A program made the translations under genes and the position numbers. From assembly GCF_016920785.2 (NCBI RefSeq), contig NW_024609835.1:78482795-78546794 (forward strand): a stretch of DNA of 64,000 bases. Reading direction: 5' to 3'. This DNA is from Ixodes scapularis (taxonomy: Eukaryota > Arthropoda > Arachnida > Ixodida > Ixodidae). The notes beneath the pieces were generated by a model. The model was not told the DNA's origin, searched no databases, and worked only from the letters and a program-made list of their open reading frames with translations. Positions 11,133 to 22,760 of this stretch are shown here, one piece after another. Every line of letters begins with the position of its first letter. Within the stretch, counting starts at the first letter, position 1.

Positions 11133-13473
11133 GAATAGCCCCATTTTCATGTATCATCTAGATTAGGGCTTTACGTTTACTTTTTAAACCACAGATGAGT
11201 AATATAATAAATAATCATCACTCTTCCTTTGTAAAGCATTGTAAAGCATTTGTAAAGGTATCGGTTCGAATTTCTCAAGAAATAATAATCATGAACAGGG
11301 CTTCTAAAAAGTACAAACATCTATCTTTGTTAACACGTGGTTAACATTAACTACTGCGTATTTTTATATTCAACAGAACTGAAATCATGTTGCTACTAAA
11401 CTTCAATCGTCACGCGTAATTATATTGTAATATGTAATTATACGATATTACATCGTATAATTAAGTTGTAATATTGACATAGGTCTCTGCAAAGCATAAT
11501 CCTAGAACCTCAGTTCCAAAGCAAGCGCGAAGTTGTGTTAAACAGCAATTCGTTTGAAAGCACACAGGGACGATTTCTCATTTAAACCAAATACTATTAC
11601 GTAAGGATTCCAAAACAGATTATGCAGAGAACTATACTACGCTAAAGTGGCACAGTTCAAGGACCTACTACGTAGTATTTGTGTGTGCATATATGTTTAA
11701 GCCCTATTCGCTTTTCTTCAATAAATAATTCTAGGATGTGCCTAGGAGAGTGTTCAGGAAGACAAACATACTTTTCTTTTAATCTAACAAACGTTGAACA
11801 ACCATATACACCTGCACAAACGGCCCAACTCATATTTTACTTTTCGTACTTATCGTCATAATGCGAAGTAACACAAAACAAAACGAACATCACTTCTTAC
11901 TCCTCAATATATATTCTAGTGTTAGTGATACCGATAAAACACCCCTTGCTTAACATAAAATGTTTGTTTTACATGAACAATCGGAAGGTACCTTCATAGC
12001 ATCATCATTCATTTTTATATCTAAACAACACGACAAGCGGCAATCGTACCTGGAAATATCTGTACAGAGTATACATTTCTATTGAGAAAACATTGTATAT
12101 TGTGGTTAATTGTTTGATAAGTAGTGTATTGTTTAGCAAAAGTCAAATGTTTGACTTCTTCTGCAGTCTGTATGTATTTTTAAGCTGCCTTTTTGTTCTT
12201 TTTTGTGTGTGATCACATCAGTAAGCACAAGGCAGCAGGACCGGCTGTTTCCGTCAGTGTTTGCTTCATATGTTGTCGTGTGATATATTTGTCGCTGAGG
12301 AAAAATTGTGACTTTTGCGTTCATACCTCAATTATTACTGGTAATTTTATTAATGTAATATAGTGTTTAACATGATTCTCCAAACACTATTTGTAAACAA
12401 GTGCTTCAATTTTTGCTTGAAGTTAATTGCAAAATAGGAAAGAAAAATCGGCCCAGTGTAATTAATGTTATCTCATACTTTATAGTTTTTTTTATATTTT
12501 AAAAATTATTTTAATTAAAGATTCGCAAAACTAACGTTCCGCCGGCAAATCCTTCCTAGGATTAAAGTTTGGAATGACTAACCCTTTTCGGTGCTTTTTT
12601 TTGCGCGTTCTTCATTCTAATCATCTGTGTAAAAGTGCCACATATTCTGACAAGGTATGACGACTGATATACTCTAGCTTTTATATATACCACCCTATAC
12701 ACCTACGAGCTTATAAAATGATATCCTGTTGGTGATCTTTTTACACAGATATTTTGGTCGATTTTAACTCTATTTGAAGAGTACTTCTGGTGTTTTGACT
12801 TTTATTAGGACCCGAAATGTACACCTTTCTAAACTATATTTTTAATAATATAATATCTATCTGGAAGATGATTATTCTGCTAATGAATATTTTAGTCTAT
12901 CGAATCTTTCTATTGAGTCATTTGCAAATCCGGTTCTGACGTATGCCAAACTGATCAAATTCACACACGAAGACCCCGGGACAATACAAGCATTAGCTTT
13001 CTTTGACAACCATTAAAATTAACGAAAAAAAGCTTCGAATTTGAGTGTGTGCAACTTCAGCCCTGTAGAAATTAGGGTAGCTGGACGCATTAAAAAATTA
13101 ACTGCAGAATACTGAAGAGCGTGCACTTTTATTTGGAGGTATTTTGAGATTTCCTTCGGCACCTCCAGCATAGTAATGTCAGGTTTCACGGTTGATAGGC
13201 ATTTTTTATGCTTATACTTCGGAATACAAAACACAATGTAAGAACAGTTATTGCATGCTCTTCCTTTGGCAGAAATAATTGTGCTAACACCCAACCCTTC
13301 CTGTTGTTTTTGAAATAGGAATGAAATTAAGTGCGCACAAAACGTAACCCTGATGATATAAACCCGAGACTGGCGCATAAGAGGAAGAAATAGAGACATT
13401 GCCTGCCCCTGTTACGTTTTTCTGCACTGTAAAAAAAATATTTCTCCTATCCTCGTCTCGGGTTAATATCATC
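11133..13473. other. No recognisable gene
   Basis: AT-rich intergenic DNA between the two receptor genes. There is a small direct duplication (TTGTAAAGCA, near 11230) and a palindromic stretch of TAATTATA/ATACGATATT (11418-11465). ORFs here look random in composition. Confidence 0.55.
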
Positions 13474-13522
13474 ATGGCAGACTTCCACCAGCTCGCCCGC
13501 GCACTGCCTGTAATTCGAATAG
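13474..13522 (+). CDS. Candidate first coding exon of SPR copy 2
   Basis: ATG at 13474 in a good context (A at -3, G at +4) opens MADFHQLARALPVIRI, then a single G and the donor GTAAAG at 13523. Joining that G to the GC that starts the 7TM exon at 19352 gives a Gly codon and keeps the frame, which continues LISPMESNLSAEFNL. The 49-nt stretch is markedly GC-richer, especially at third positions, than its AT-rich surroundings, as expected for coding DNA. The intron would be about 5.8 kb and would contain foldback copy 3. The segment is short and no similarity supports it. An ATG inside the 7TM exon could serve alone. Confidence 0.4.
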
Positions 13523-14119
13523 GTAAAGATGTAAATGTCTTGACTCTTAAGTGTTTTATTTACTCTAGAATATCAGACAAGAATAGTAAACGTTATTTTT
13601 TTCAATTATTAACTCGACCTCACCAGAAAAATACATATTTGAAAGTGCTTTTGACAAATCTATCAGTTAATATGGAGTTGGTTGTATTCTCAACTTTAAA
13701 AAAACCTGTAAAATTTGTTTATATTGTGAGGGATTTCACAAGGTGTGGTTTCGGTGTTTTCAATGTTTTCTTGCACGCGATGTTGTTGATGTGTGCACAG
13801 CACAACAAAATGTACGCAACATTTCATGCACAATTATATTTCTTGCATCCCTAACGCGTACGCTACGTATCTGGGCACATAGTAGTTTATAACGAACGGT
13901 CTTGCACAACCCGTGAATAGAACACCATGAACGGAAAAATGTACAACAGACTCTGCATGTTCCGCGAGTTGATTGTTTCCGCTCTTTATTCTTGGCACAT
14001 ATCAATAAAACTATTTTGATGACCAAGTCGTTGTTTCAATTAGATTATACACTATTCATATACCATTTCTAAGATTCTCTTTATGTTGAATACTGTGGCA
14101 ATGTACCGGCATACAGGCT
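13523..14119. other. No recognisable gene
   Basis: AT-rich sequence, intronic if the 13474 exon is real. The open frame running past the donor to 13854 is AT-rich and looks like read-through. A minus-strand Cys/Arg-rich frame (13760-14026) has no recognisable features. Confidence 0.5.
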
Positions 14120-14793
14120 GTTTAATTTTAATTCGAACAAAATTAAAAAAAAAATGAGTGATAGGCGAGTTCTGTCTTCTTCATCATGTGTTTATCAGGC
14201 TCGGCGGACATTAAATGAGGGTAAACCGTCACGGTGAGTTGACTAAGGAACTAAGCTTCCTTGATTAACTTTTAATTATTTGTTAAAGGGGTGGTGCTGC
14301 AATTGCAGTTTTGACGACAATTACTGTAAAGGCCAGGCCGATTTAAAGCATTTAGAAAATAGATGTTAATATATTAATCGACAATTTTTCGCGTTTTCCC
14401 CCGACACAAGAGGCGACATAACCTAAACGACTACGCCACTCTTCCAAGTGTGAATATGGGCAGGAATTTATGCGCCCTTTTTGCGTGCGATTTTTAAATC
14501 GGGGGAACAACGCGAACATGTATCAGTTAATATCTAAAACATATTACATTTTTGCATTTCTTTAAAGTGATTTGGCTTCTAATGGTAATTGCAGTCAATA
14601 CTGCAATTCTAACATGGCCCCTAAAACCAACAATCAAGAGGTGAACAAAGCAATTTGAGTTTCTTAGTCAAATAAACAGGACGATTATCCCCCGATTTAA
14701 TGTACGCCGGGCCGGGTATGGTGAAGATATGGTGAAGACGGCACTCGCCTAACTCACACACTTTTTTTAATCTGTTCGAACTAAAATCAAAAC
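14120..14793. mobile_element. Foldback MITE, family A copy 3
   Basis: The left end GTTTAATTTTAATTCGAAC (14120-14138) and the right end GTTCGAACTAAAATCAAAAC (14774-14793) are inverted. The next inward pair is GAGTGATAGGCGAGTTCTGTC opposite GGCACTCGCCTAACTCAC. Internal landmarks shared with copies 1 and 2 include CAGGCTCGGCGGACATTAAA, CTCTTCCAAGTGTGA and TGCGATTTTTAAATCGG. At 674 bp it is the cleanest copy. It lies between the candidate first exon and the 7TM exon of SPR copy 2. Confidence 0.8.
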
Positions 14794-14939
14794 CCTCTAT
14801 GAGCAAGGACAGCAGCGTTCAAGCGAAGGCCGCAGAGACGTCGTGCAGAGAACACTTGGTGCGCTAAGCTATTAACAAGGTTTGAATGGACACCCAGAAT
14901 TTGCATCATCACAATATGTCAAACGGATTCATATTATGT

Positions 14940-15545
14940 CGAAAGTATCCCACACAATAAAATATGCTATAGTCTTACATCTCTTGTAACATAACACACC
15001 CAAATACTTCAGTTCGACGTACAACACACTGACGTTGAATTGACTGTACAAACTTTCACGAGCGGCTTAATAGCCGAGTTCTACCACTTATCAAAAATGC
15101 TAATGTAGGTGTGAGCGACCTAAAAAAAAAAGTAATTGATGATTCCTCGGCCCTACTGCAAAACCCCAAGAAAAAATCACGTAGTCTTTGAAGCTACTTT
15201 AGCACTTCAATGTGTTATATCGCACCGTCATCAAGCCTCTCGTAAAAGTTGGGGCCGTCAGTTCTACGTAAGTGAGCTTTACGGTGAACTGAAGGTATGG
15301 GTTGTTGTGTAAAGGGTGTAATAGCTACACCTTTTCTGAATTAATAATATCAAGATTAATTGTTTAATACTTTGTAGCCAGTAACAGGTACATTGGCTAT
15401 TTTAATAAGTTGTAGCACTCGGCTATCAAGTCGCTCGTGAAAGTTGGTAGTATAAATTCGAAGTCAGTGCAATGGACGTCGAACTGAAGTTGTGGGGTGT
15501 ATTATGCGACAGAAGGTGTAATGGCATTACCCCTTTTTTAGATTG
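14940..15545. repeat. Three copies of a ~140-bp repeat, one inverted
   Basis: Units at about 15201-15345 and 15411-15545 are direct copies (CTCGTgAAAGTTGG..., GAACTGAAG, GGTGTAATrGC.A.ACC). The complement of about 14940-15092 matches the same unit (GGTAGAACTCGGCTATTAAG, CGAACTGAAG, GGTGTGTTATG). The direct copies are spaced by roughly 210 bp. No ORF is conserved between units. This is a local repeat family of unknown origin, possibly the remains of a palindromic element plus a tandem duplication. Confidence 0.6.
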
Positions 15546-15727
15546 GCGACGTTTTACCTTTTGTGGCTACAAATTCGTCTGAACCAACTCATATTACCAC
15601 CGGTTGTACCTAAGCGAAAGTACTTAATATATATATACATGTGCACGAAGCGGGGAGAAAGTGAATCTCGAGTAGTTAGCATAAAAGTACGAGAAAGGGA
15701 AAGAGAGCTTGCGAAAAATAGGGCCAC

Positions 15728-15785
15728 AAGTGGGGAATCGAACCCGCAACCTTCGCCTTTCTGGGGCGACGCTTTCATGAATTAA
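15728..15785 (-). repeat. tRNA-derived fragment with Pol III B box
   Basis: Read on the minus strand, a B-box match (GGGTTCGATTCC; + strand 15735-15746) follows GCGTCGCCCCAGAAAGGCGAAGGTTGC in tRNA-like order. No complete cloverleaf can be drawn: the acceptor stem is missing, so it is not a functional tRNA. It most likely belongs to a tRNA-derived SINE fragment. Confidence 0.35.
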
Positions 15786-18700
15786 ATTAAAATTAACTAA
15801 AATTAATTTTCATTAAATTAAAAAAGCCACGGGTCTCAAGCACGCGGCCCGCCGGGCAACCGGCTACGAGCACCCGTATACATTTTTCAAGCGCTAGAAA
15901 TGGCATGCGCTGCAAAGATCTCATGTCGCCGAACCATTTCCGCCGGACGCGTAGCTCTGCATTTATAACGTATCACATAGTTTGTGCTATTTTGTTCTCA
16001 TTTGCCTGGTGTTTCAGTTTAATATTTACTTCCGAGCTTTCTTCGCTCAAGAAGGGACCTCGGCAGCGCGAACTCTCGCTCAGCGGGAGAGAAATAGATA
16101 ACCTGCGAGTTTGAGATTGCCGCCTTCAATTATAATCACTATAAATACGACATTTTTTTCTTCCAAATGGCTGCGATATAAACCTTTAGTAAAGGGACTA
16201 ATTGAGTGGGAATAATTTCCCAGTGAACTGGGCAACGGCAAAGATAGCGTGCTTGCTCTCGGTCTGTAAAAAATGCCAGCACGTCGGCGGGGTGGGGCCA
16301 TTTTAATTAGCGTTACTTCGCAGTATTATATCAGGTACGGGACCAAATTAGTGCAGTGAACGAATCAAAGCAAAATATGTCACTGCCAAACTGCGAGTTT
16401 ACAAAAGAAAAAAAAAAAAGCAGCGAGCTCGAGGGCTTTTTAGAAAATCTCTCAGACCCCCCCCCCCTCCCCCGAAAGGTCAAGGGCCTTACGTTTGCCC
16501 TTGACCTTCCTGAAGTGGGCTATTTGCCCCCTTCCAGCCCCCCCTCCCACACACACACACACACATACACTCGAAAGAGTTTGCGCCCACTTTATTAGAC
16601 CATCCCGGCACTCGTTTCGGCGGACTCATTTTTTGATCAGCTCTGTGTGTAATGTAAATTTCGAATTCGCTTAACTGGGCCAGCCATATATTATGCAAAT
16701 GAACATGCTCACATGATATTTCAGGCTCCGGCGCCGGCACGGAATGCTAATAAAATACTCAATTTTTGTCACAATCGCACAGTGTATCATGGTAAACATT
16801 AATTGGCATGGGAGATTGGGCCGTTTGAAATGGTCGTTGTTTTTATGTATGAGAGTATATTTCGGGCGCAAAGGGTGCAGACCGTTTTCTTTTTTTAATA
16901 TAGTTTTCATAATAAGCGTTTGAAAACCGGTCTGTTATAATCTCGGAATTACAAGTGCAAGGCCTGTCATATATTCATTCCTTCATTTTAGTCCGTTACA
17001 GAAAGAATCACATAGGCAGTCAATCTTGAATTAATTCAGAGTTCTAACTCCTTAAAAATATCCCGCGGAACATTACCAAAAAGACGGAGTCACAGCAGAG
17101 GCTCTCTCAAGCAACGAAAATAAAAAAAAATACATCCTTTCAGTTTTGATCTGGATGAGAAGTGTACCGTAGTGCTAGTCGTGTTTTACTACTGCGTGAC
17201 TCACGTTACAGGGTCAAGGCTAACAGTCGTACTTCACTGGCAAAATTATTATTCTGCAGCGTACAGACACCAGACACCCATCGCAGCTGACTCAATTTCC
17301 CTAGTCTAAACGTTTACACCACACAGTGGCCTTAACCGTGATATCAGATTTACTGAAATGCATTTTTGTGTAGTGCGGTGAAATTAGCTAGCCTTTGAAA
17401 TTATGTCAGCGAAAACAACCTGCAGACAAAGCGCAGATTCGGTTGTTTTCATGTCTGCTGGAGTACCGCGCGCGTCCATAGGTGATGTAAGGCCTCACTC
17501 TTATCGAGATAAAGCAATTGTACGATTCGAAACAAGTCGTCCTTAAAACGTTGTTGGAGCGATTGAACTTCCCCTTTGACGTTTGAAAATAGCTTTATGG
17601 TACGCGCTTGCGAAATATGCCGTCACAGCGGCGCCGAACCCCACACACATTACCATTAAAGTTTCCTCAGTTGAAAAATTATACCTTATGAGTGCTAATT
17701 ATTTTTCATGACTATAATCACTGAGAGATTAAAAAGCGCAGGAAGTGTCGATCCCGAGCAACTTATTAACGCTCCTCAGTTATTAATATTGCGGCCTTAG
17801 CCGTAAGACCATCCAATAACAAACTACGAAGCACGAAGCTTTAACCTAATGTGCCGAACCCTGCGTTTTCAAGCTATCAGGTGTCATAGACCTATAGGCA
17901 CAGAAAGCTTAAGTAAAATCTGGGCGTAGTGAGCCCCCAACATATTATTATCGCTCGACAGCCAATATAATTGCAGTATTAGACAAACAAAAAAACCCGG
18001 AGAACGATTTTTTAGATCGTGAAAGCCAGTACGATATTTATAACCTTTAAATTCAGCACTGCCCGAACAAATCGTGAGTATACATTAAATATGTGTTTCT
18101 TTTCATCAAATTATGTAACCTAATTTAGGTTGCTTCTTTATCAACACAGTTCGAGAATTCCGTTGAAGGGAGCTATCAGGTTCAAAAACAATGTACGTAG
18201 GTAGTCCTTGGACGGCATAAAAAATGCTGTCTCTACTTTGGTCATCTTGTATATTCTACTCCACTGGGCGTTTTATGGCGAAAGTTGTTAAGCGTTATTT
18301 TACTAAAAAATGTTAAAAAGCCACATTAATGTTACAAATAGTTCTATAATTAATGGCAATTACACTTCTCTAGTAGCTCCATTACTGACCAGCTGAAGCG
18401 CTGCAGTCTCGCACAAATTCCGTAATGCACAAATTGTAGTTTTAATATCGCCGTATTAAAACATTTTTTTTTATTTTATTGGGCAATTTATAGTGGCACT
18501 ATTAGTGGCCCGTAGACGGCACGCCCCTAAGGTAGGCCATGTTTCAAAACACCATCAAATTATGCGTGTATACCCATAGCTAAAGTATAACAAATAAATG
18601 AAAAAAGAGGGTTGCGAAGTAGATTATGTTTTGGGTTGGAAGACTTCACACAAACTGTAGCGTAATATATTCAGGTTTTATTTGTGAGCTTTGTATGAAA

Positions 18701-19351
18701 GACCTTTTTACAAATTCCAAATCAGGAACTACCGTTACTTTGTTTAACTTGTTTGCGAAAACAACCAGAAACTACACGCTCCGTACCAAATAATGTGAGC
18801 GAAAATATCTGGCCGCGAGACAAAAGTCCTTTTCATCTGCTTTTTGACTGCGAATTAGACGATTCAAACATATATCGAAAAATATTAAAACATACATAGA
18901 AAGAAATCAGACAGAGTTTTGGTTAAACACTCTCGCAGATTTAGAACGTGAGTGTAAACATGAAACAAACACAAGTACTTCAAATGAGCAGACGTTGCAG
19001 AGTTTAATCTCTTTGAAACCATTTTAACAAGATTTTACTGGAGAATTAAGGTTCCTTCTGAAAAACGTTTTCTTCGATCGCGTCTTTTTTTTTTTCGGTA
19101 TGTATACTGGCATACTTGCGCTCTAAACGTTCAAGATCAAAAGTAAAATGTACGAAACTTTGTATTTTATCTTCTGAAATCATATAAATTAAGGTCAATT
19201 TTTTTCTCGTATTCCGTGGGCCTTTACTTTAAATTCAGGTTTCCATTCTCCAGGCTAACAAATTACGCTCGTTTCATTGCTCTGGAGCCCTTTTTATAAG
19301 ATCCGCCAGGCGTACTAATGTACCTTCCGCAATCTTCTTTTCTTTGTGCAG
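15786..19351. other. Gene-free stretch upstream of the SPR copy 2 exon
   Basis: AT-rich sequence. At 16476-16508 there is a perfect 12-bp hairpin (AAGGTCAAGGGC and its complement, 9-nt loop) between a C-run (about 16457-16467) and a short CA repeat (16549-16565). The ORFs at 16356-16598 and 16489-16740 are shadows of these low-complexity tracts. The stretch ends in the polypyrimidine tract TCTTCTTTTCTTTGTGCAG of the SPR copy 2 acceptor. Confidence 0.55.
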
Positions 19352-20520
19352 GCCTCATAAGCCCGATGGAAAGCAACCTCTCTGCCGAGTTCAACCTGAG
19401 CAGTCTGATCCCTCACGCGGAGGAGGTGCCGATGCTGGTCAACCTGACGAACCGGGGGCCTCCAATCGAATTCGCTTTGCCATTGCTGGGCTACGCCATG
19501 CCGGCTCTACTTGTGGTCACCATCATCGCCAACACGTTCGTTGTGGTGGTGCTGGCCCAGAGGCATATGCGCACGCCCACCAACATAGTGCTCCTGGGAA
19601 TGGCCATATGTGATATGATGACCTTGCTGATTCCATCGCCTTGGTTCTTCTACATCTACACCCTGGGAAACTACGCTAATGTGCTTGGACCGGCGGCCAC
19701 CTGCTACGCCTACAACAGCATGAACGAAGTCATTCCCAACTCTTTCCATACAGCGTCAGTATGGTTAACTCTGGTCCTGGCTGGTCAGCGTTACTTCTAC
19801 GTCTGTCATCCAACGATTGCCGTCACCTGGTGCACCGTTCCACGCGTGCTACGAACTGTCTGCTGGGTGGCGTTTGTGGCCTTCGCCCATCAGTTGCCAC
19901 GTTTCTTTGACACTGTCTTCGTTGACGTGCGCTTCTGGTGGCAAGGCGAGGCGCACTGGGGTTGCCAGATGCTCGTGGCCGAGTGGGTGACTCAGATTGT
20001 TACAGCAAAAGTCTACTTCATATTCTATTACGCGTTCAAAGTCATATTTGTGAACATTGGCCCCTGCACAGTCCTGGTCGTTCTGAACATACTCTTATTC
20101 AGAGCCCTCAAGCGTGCACAGGAAAAGAGAATGAAGCTACTCAAGGAAAACCGAAAAAGCGAATGCAAGAAGCTCAGGGACAGCAACTGCACTACCATGA
20201 TGCTCATCGTTGTTGTGACCGTGTTTTTAGCTGTGGAGATCCCTCTTGCTGTCACAATAGTTCTACATGTGCTCATCAACGCGTTCAAAGTCCAGTTCGT
20301 GTCGTACTATGTCCTGAACATCACACTACTCTTTACAAATTTCTTTCTCATGTTAAGTTACCCTGTGAACTTTGCCATATACTGCGGCATGAGCAAGCAG
20401 TTTAGGAAGACGTTTAAGGATCTTTTTATTATGGGAACGTTCATAAACAGGGCTCAAGGTTCGTCAAGGTACTCACTTGTGAACGGTCCTAGAACCGTGA
20501 CAAATGAAACTGTTCTCTAA
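19352..20520 (+). CDS. Sex peptide / myoinhibitory peptide receptor, copy 2, 7TM exon
   Basis: A paralogue of the receptor at 9048, same strand, and an intact class A 7TM protein. The acceptor TCTTTGTGCAG ends at 19351, and the exon enters in the same phase as copy 1, so the intron position is probably ancestral. The open frame reaching back to 19318 is polypyrimidine tract, not coding. ATG at 19366 would give 384 residues. Three N-glycosylation sequons precede TM1 (residues 4, 10, 26). QRY replaces DRY in TM3; HQLPRFFD, NCTTMMLIVVV and SYPVNFAIYCGMSKQFR are conserved with copy 1. The tail SSRYSLVNG...NETVL keeps the C-terminal S/T-X-hydrophobic motif. The proteins diverge mainly in the N-terminus, TM4 and extracellular loops, which suggests an old duplication with possible ligand or expression divergence. 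Confidence 0.93.
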
Positions 20521-22289
20521 GAGACACTCCGCTTTTCCTTCAGATAGCGGAGTAAAGTTATAAATCATGCGGGTATGGCCGTCTATCTCCGGGAAAAAAA
20601 AATGTTACATTGAAAGCCTCAGCAGTGTTGAGTGGCCTTATGGAAAGAGAAGCACTAATTAAGAAAAAGCAATTTTTTCATGAGTGACCACAGTTTTGTA
20701 TACTACAGTATGGACATTAAAATACACAAGTTAAGTGACTGATGCCTATCAGAGAAGAGAACGAAAATAGGTATAATACTACCATGATTGGTTTTGTAAT
20801 GAACGCGTCGTAGCCTGCCTTTAGCGGAATTGTTGGCGATAGCTTGAATATTATTTAAGCCTGCTTTCACATTGTATTATTTACTATCTAATAATTTCGA
20901 ATGTTAGATTACCAAATTATTTCATTTGTTATCTTTTCATTTCACCGTATCGAAACATTTTTAGACACCCTAACTTTTTACAGGACTAGTTCTGGCCTGT
21001 TCACTACGTTTCGAGATGGCACTAATATTCAGTTATACGCTTGAATAATGTTCAAGGAAAGTAGGTAGAAATGAACTCAGCACTGTTTTCTCGTTGAGAA
21101 TGTAAGAAATGACTTATTGTGAACCAAAACTATGGTACTATTAGAGTGAGGTGTTTTCCTAGAGGGCTCATCTTCCGTCACAGCAGCGGCTAACATGACT
21201 CTTTTCCAAAGTCAACTTCGTGTTTGCTTTCTTTTTGTTGTTGTCCGGTCCGTTGCGCATTTCCTGTCGCCGTTTTGCAACCTGTCAAAGCAAATTCAGC
21301 AGCTTTGTTTTTTTGTTATCTGCTGAGTTGCGGGGCTCATTTGATAGACTGGGAAGCGGCTACAGGACTTTTGGCAACGCGTTCTAAACTATCTTCTGTC
21401 ATACCACCTCCTGCCCGTTCTGCCACTTGTAGCGTGCACATCAAATGTAGCGGAATGTCTCCACTGCAGTCCTCAATAAAAATTGATCTCACTGCTTTTT
21501 GATTATATCAAGTCTCGTTGATCATCTTCTAAATCCAACGTGTTGTGCGGTAAGCGCGCCGAGAGTATGATCGTGTAATACACCTAGTGGACATAAATTG
21601 ACATATCTCCGGCATCAGAACATAACATAAAATACAAAAACAACTTCCGTATAACCGTCAAAGAAAAAAATAATATTTCGGCCTAGATTTTTCTAGCTGG
21701 GACTCTCTGGAAGTGAAGCACAAAAATAAAAGGGTCCTGCACGCGATACAAATCAAAGGTGCAAGCAATGATGATAAAAAATAATGAATTCGGTTAATTT
21801 TTGCCGCATATTTTTAGTTCACTTTGATCAGGACCGGCATAATCTGCTCTAAGAAGATTAAGCCATGTCTTTAAATTTTTAGAAATTTATGCAGGATTTG
21901 AATGAAACATCCCTTGAACAAAAAGTTTGCAAAAAATAAAATAAATATGTATTATTTATTAAAAGTGGCACTTAGCGTTATCGGATCGACTGTCTGGAGA
22001 TTTCGCTTAGTCGTCTGCAGTTGCGGGAAATAAATACTTTTTTTTTTATTTCACGGTTCCTTTTATTTCTGACAGTCAATTTGAGACGAAAAAATTGAAA
22101 CACGTTAACAAATCCCTGGAATGCAAAATTAGAGCTCAACTTTTGACGTATTTTGATTTTGCGACATACCGTGACGGGAGGGCATGCAGGAGGAGGGTGG
22201 GAGGGTACAGAAAAGGAGGAAAGGGAAGAGGAGGAGGAGGGGCGAAAAAGGAGGAGGAAGGTGCGGAGGACTATCCTCTTCCTTCATAA
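20521..22289. other. 3' flank of SPR copy 2; no gene
   Basis: A hairpin CTCCGC...GCGGAG lies within 35 bases of the stop. The first plausible polyadenylation hexamer is ATTAAA at 20716-20721. The remainder is anonymous AT-rich DNA. A purine-rich GGAGGA tract (about 22170-22265) produces a spurious Gly/Arg-rich ORF. Confidence 0.5.
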
Positions 22290-22676
22290 CCTCACACAGT
22301 TTCCTCGCTAAATTTAGCTAGAAAATTGACGCCATGCGACCTCAACACCAATTCAGTGTCCCCGCTAAATTTAGCGGAGAAGATGACGTTACAAAATTTA
22401 ATGTCCCGTCACCTACGAATAAATTCAGTTTCTCCGCTAGATTTAGCAGGACAATTTATTTCACGTCGCCCCAACACCACTTCAGTTCCTCTCTAATTTT
22501 AGCGGGGAAACTTTATTAGTGTTGAGGTCATCAGATGTCAGTTTTACCGCTAAATTTAGGGGGGAAACTTAATGCGCAGTGCTACATTATGGGACGTCCC
22601 AGACCTAGACACCAATTCAGTTTCTTCGCTAAATTTAGCAGGGAATCGAATTGGTGTAAAGGTCTGTGACGTCCAA
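22290..22676. repeat. Array of ~70-80 bp palindromes centred on CTAAATTTAG
   Basis: Six degenerate units share the centre CCCCGCTAAATTTAGCGGGG, itself a perfect 20-base palindrome, flanked by ACACCAATTCAGTTT on one side and its complement on the other. The last unit (22593-22676) folds end to end: GGACGTCCCAGACCT, ACACCAATTC, the centre, GAATTGGTGT, AGGTCTG, GACGTCC. Units are separated by GACCTCAACACC-type and TGACGT-type links. The same unit recurs near 31.0 and 42.6-43.5 kb. No coding capacity. Confidence 0.75.
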
Positions 22677-22760
22677 AAATGCAACGCGCGCGGTTACGCG
22701 AAGGCGACGCCGCGAAACACGGGAACGAGCGCCTAAGAGCTGCGCTTGAAATACGTGTCC
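22677..22760 (+). repeat. Terminal module shared with the 53-kb array
   Basis: Contains GCGCGCGGTTACGCG, GGCGACGCCGCGAAAC and CGCCTAAGAGCTGCGCT in that order. The same three blocks follow the minisatellite at 53.7-53.85 kb. This is probably the 3' part of a mobile unit that carries the arrays. The only open frame across it (22679-22906) shows no recognisable feature. Confidence 0.55.

Noticed and set aside
15728..15785. A tRNA gene on the minus strand
   Set aside because: Only the B box and part of a D-to-T arm order are visible; the acceptor stem does not pair.
19318..19351. N-terminal MYLPQSSFLCA extension of SPR copy 2
   Set aside because: It translates the polypyrimidine tract and CAG of a splice acceptor; copy 1 has its acceptor with matching phase at the equivalent place.
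22290..22676. CRISPR-like array
   Set aside because: The units are palindromic, degenerate and lack unique spacers of constant length, and the context is a eukaryotic genome.
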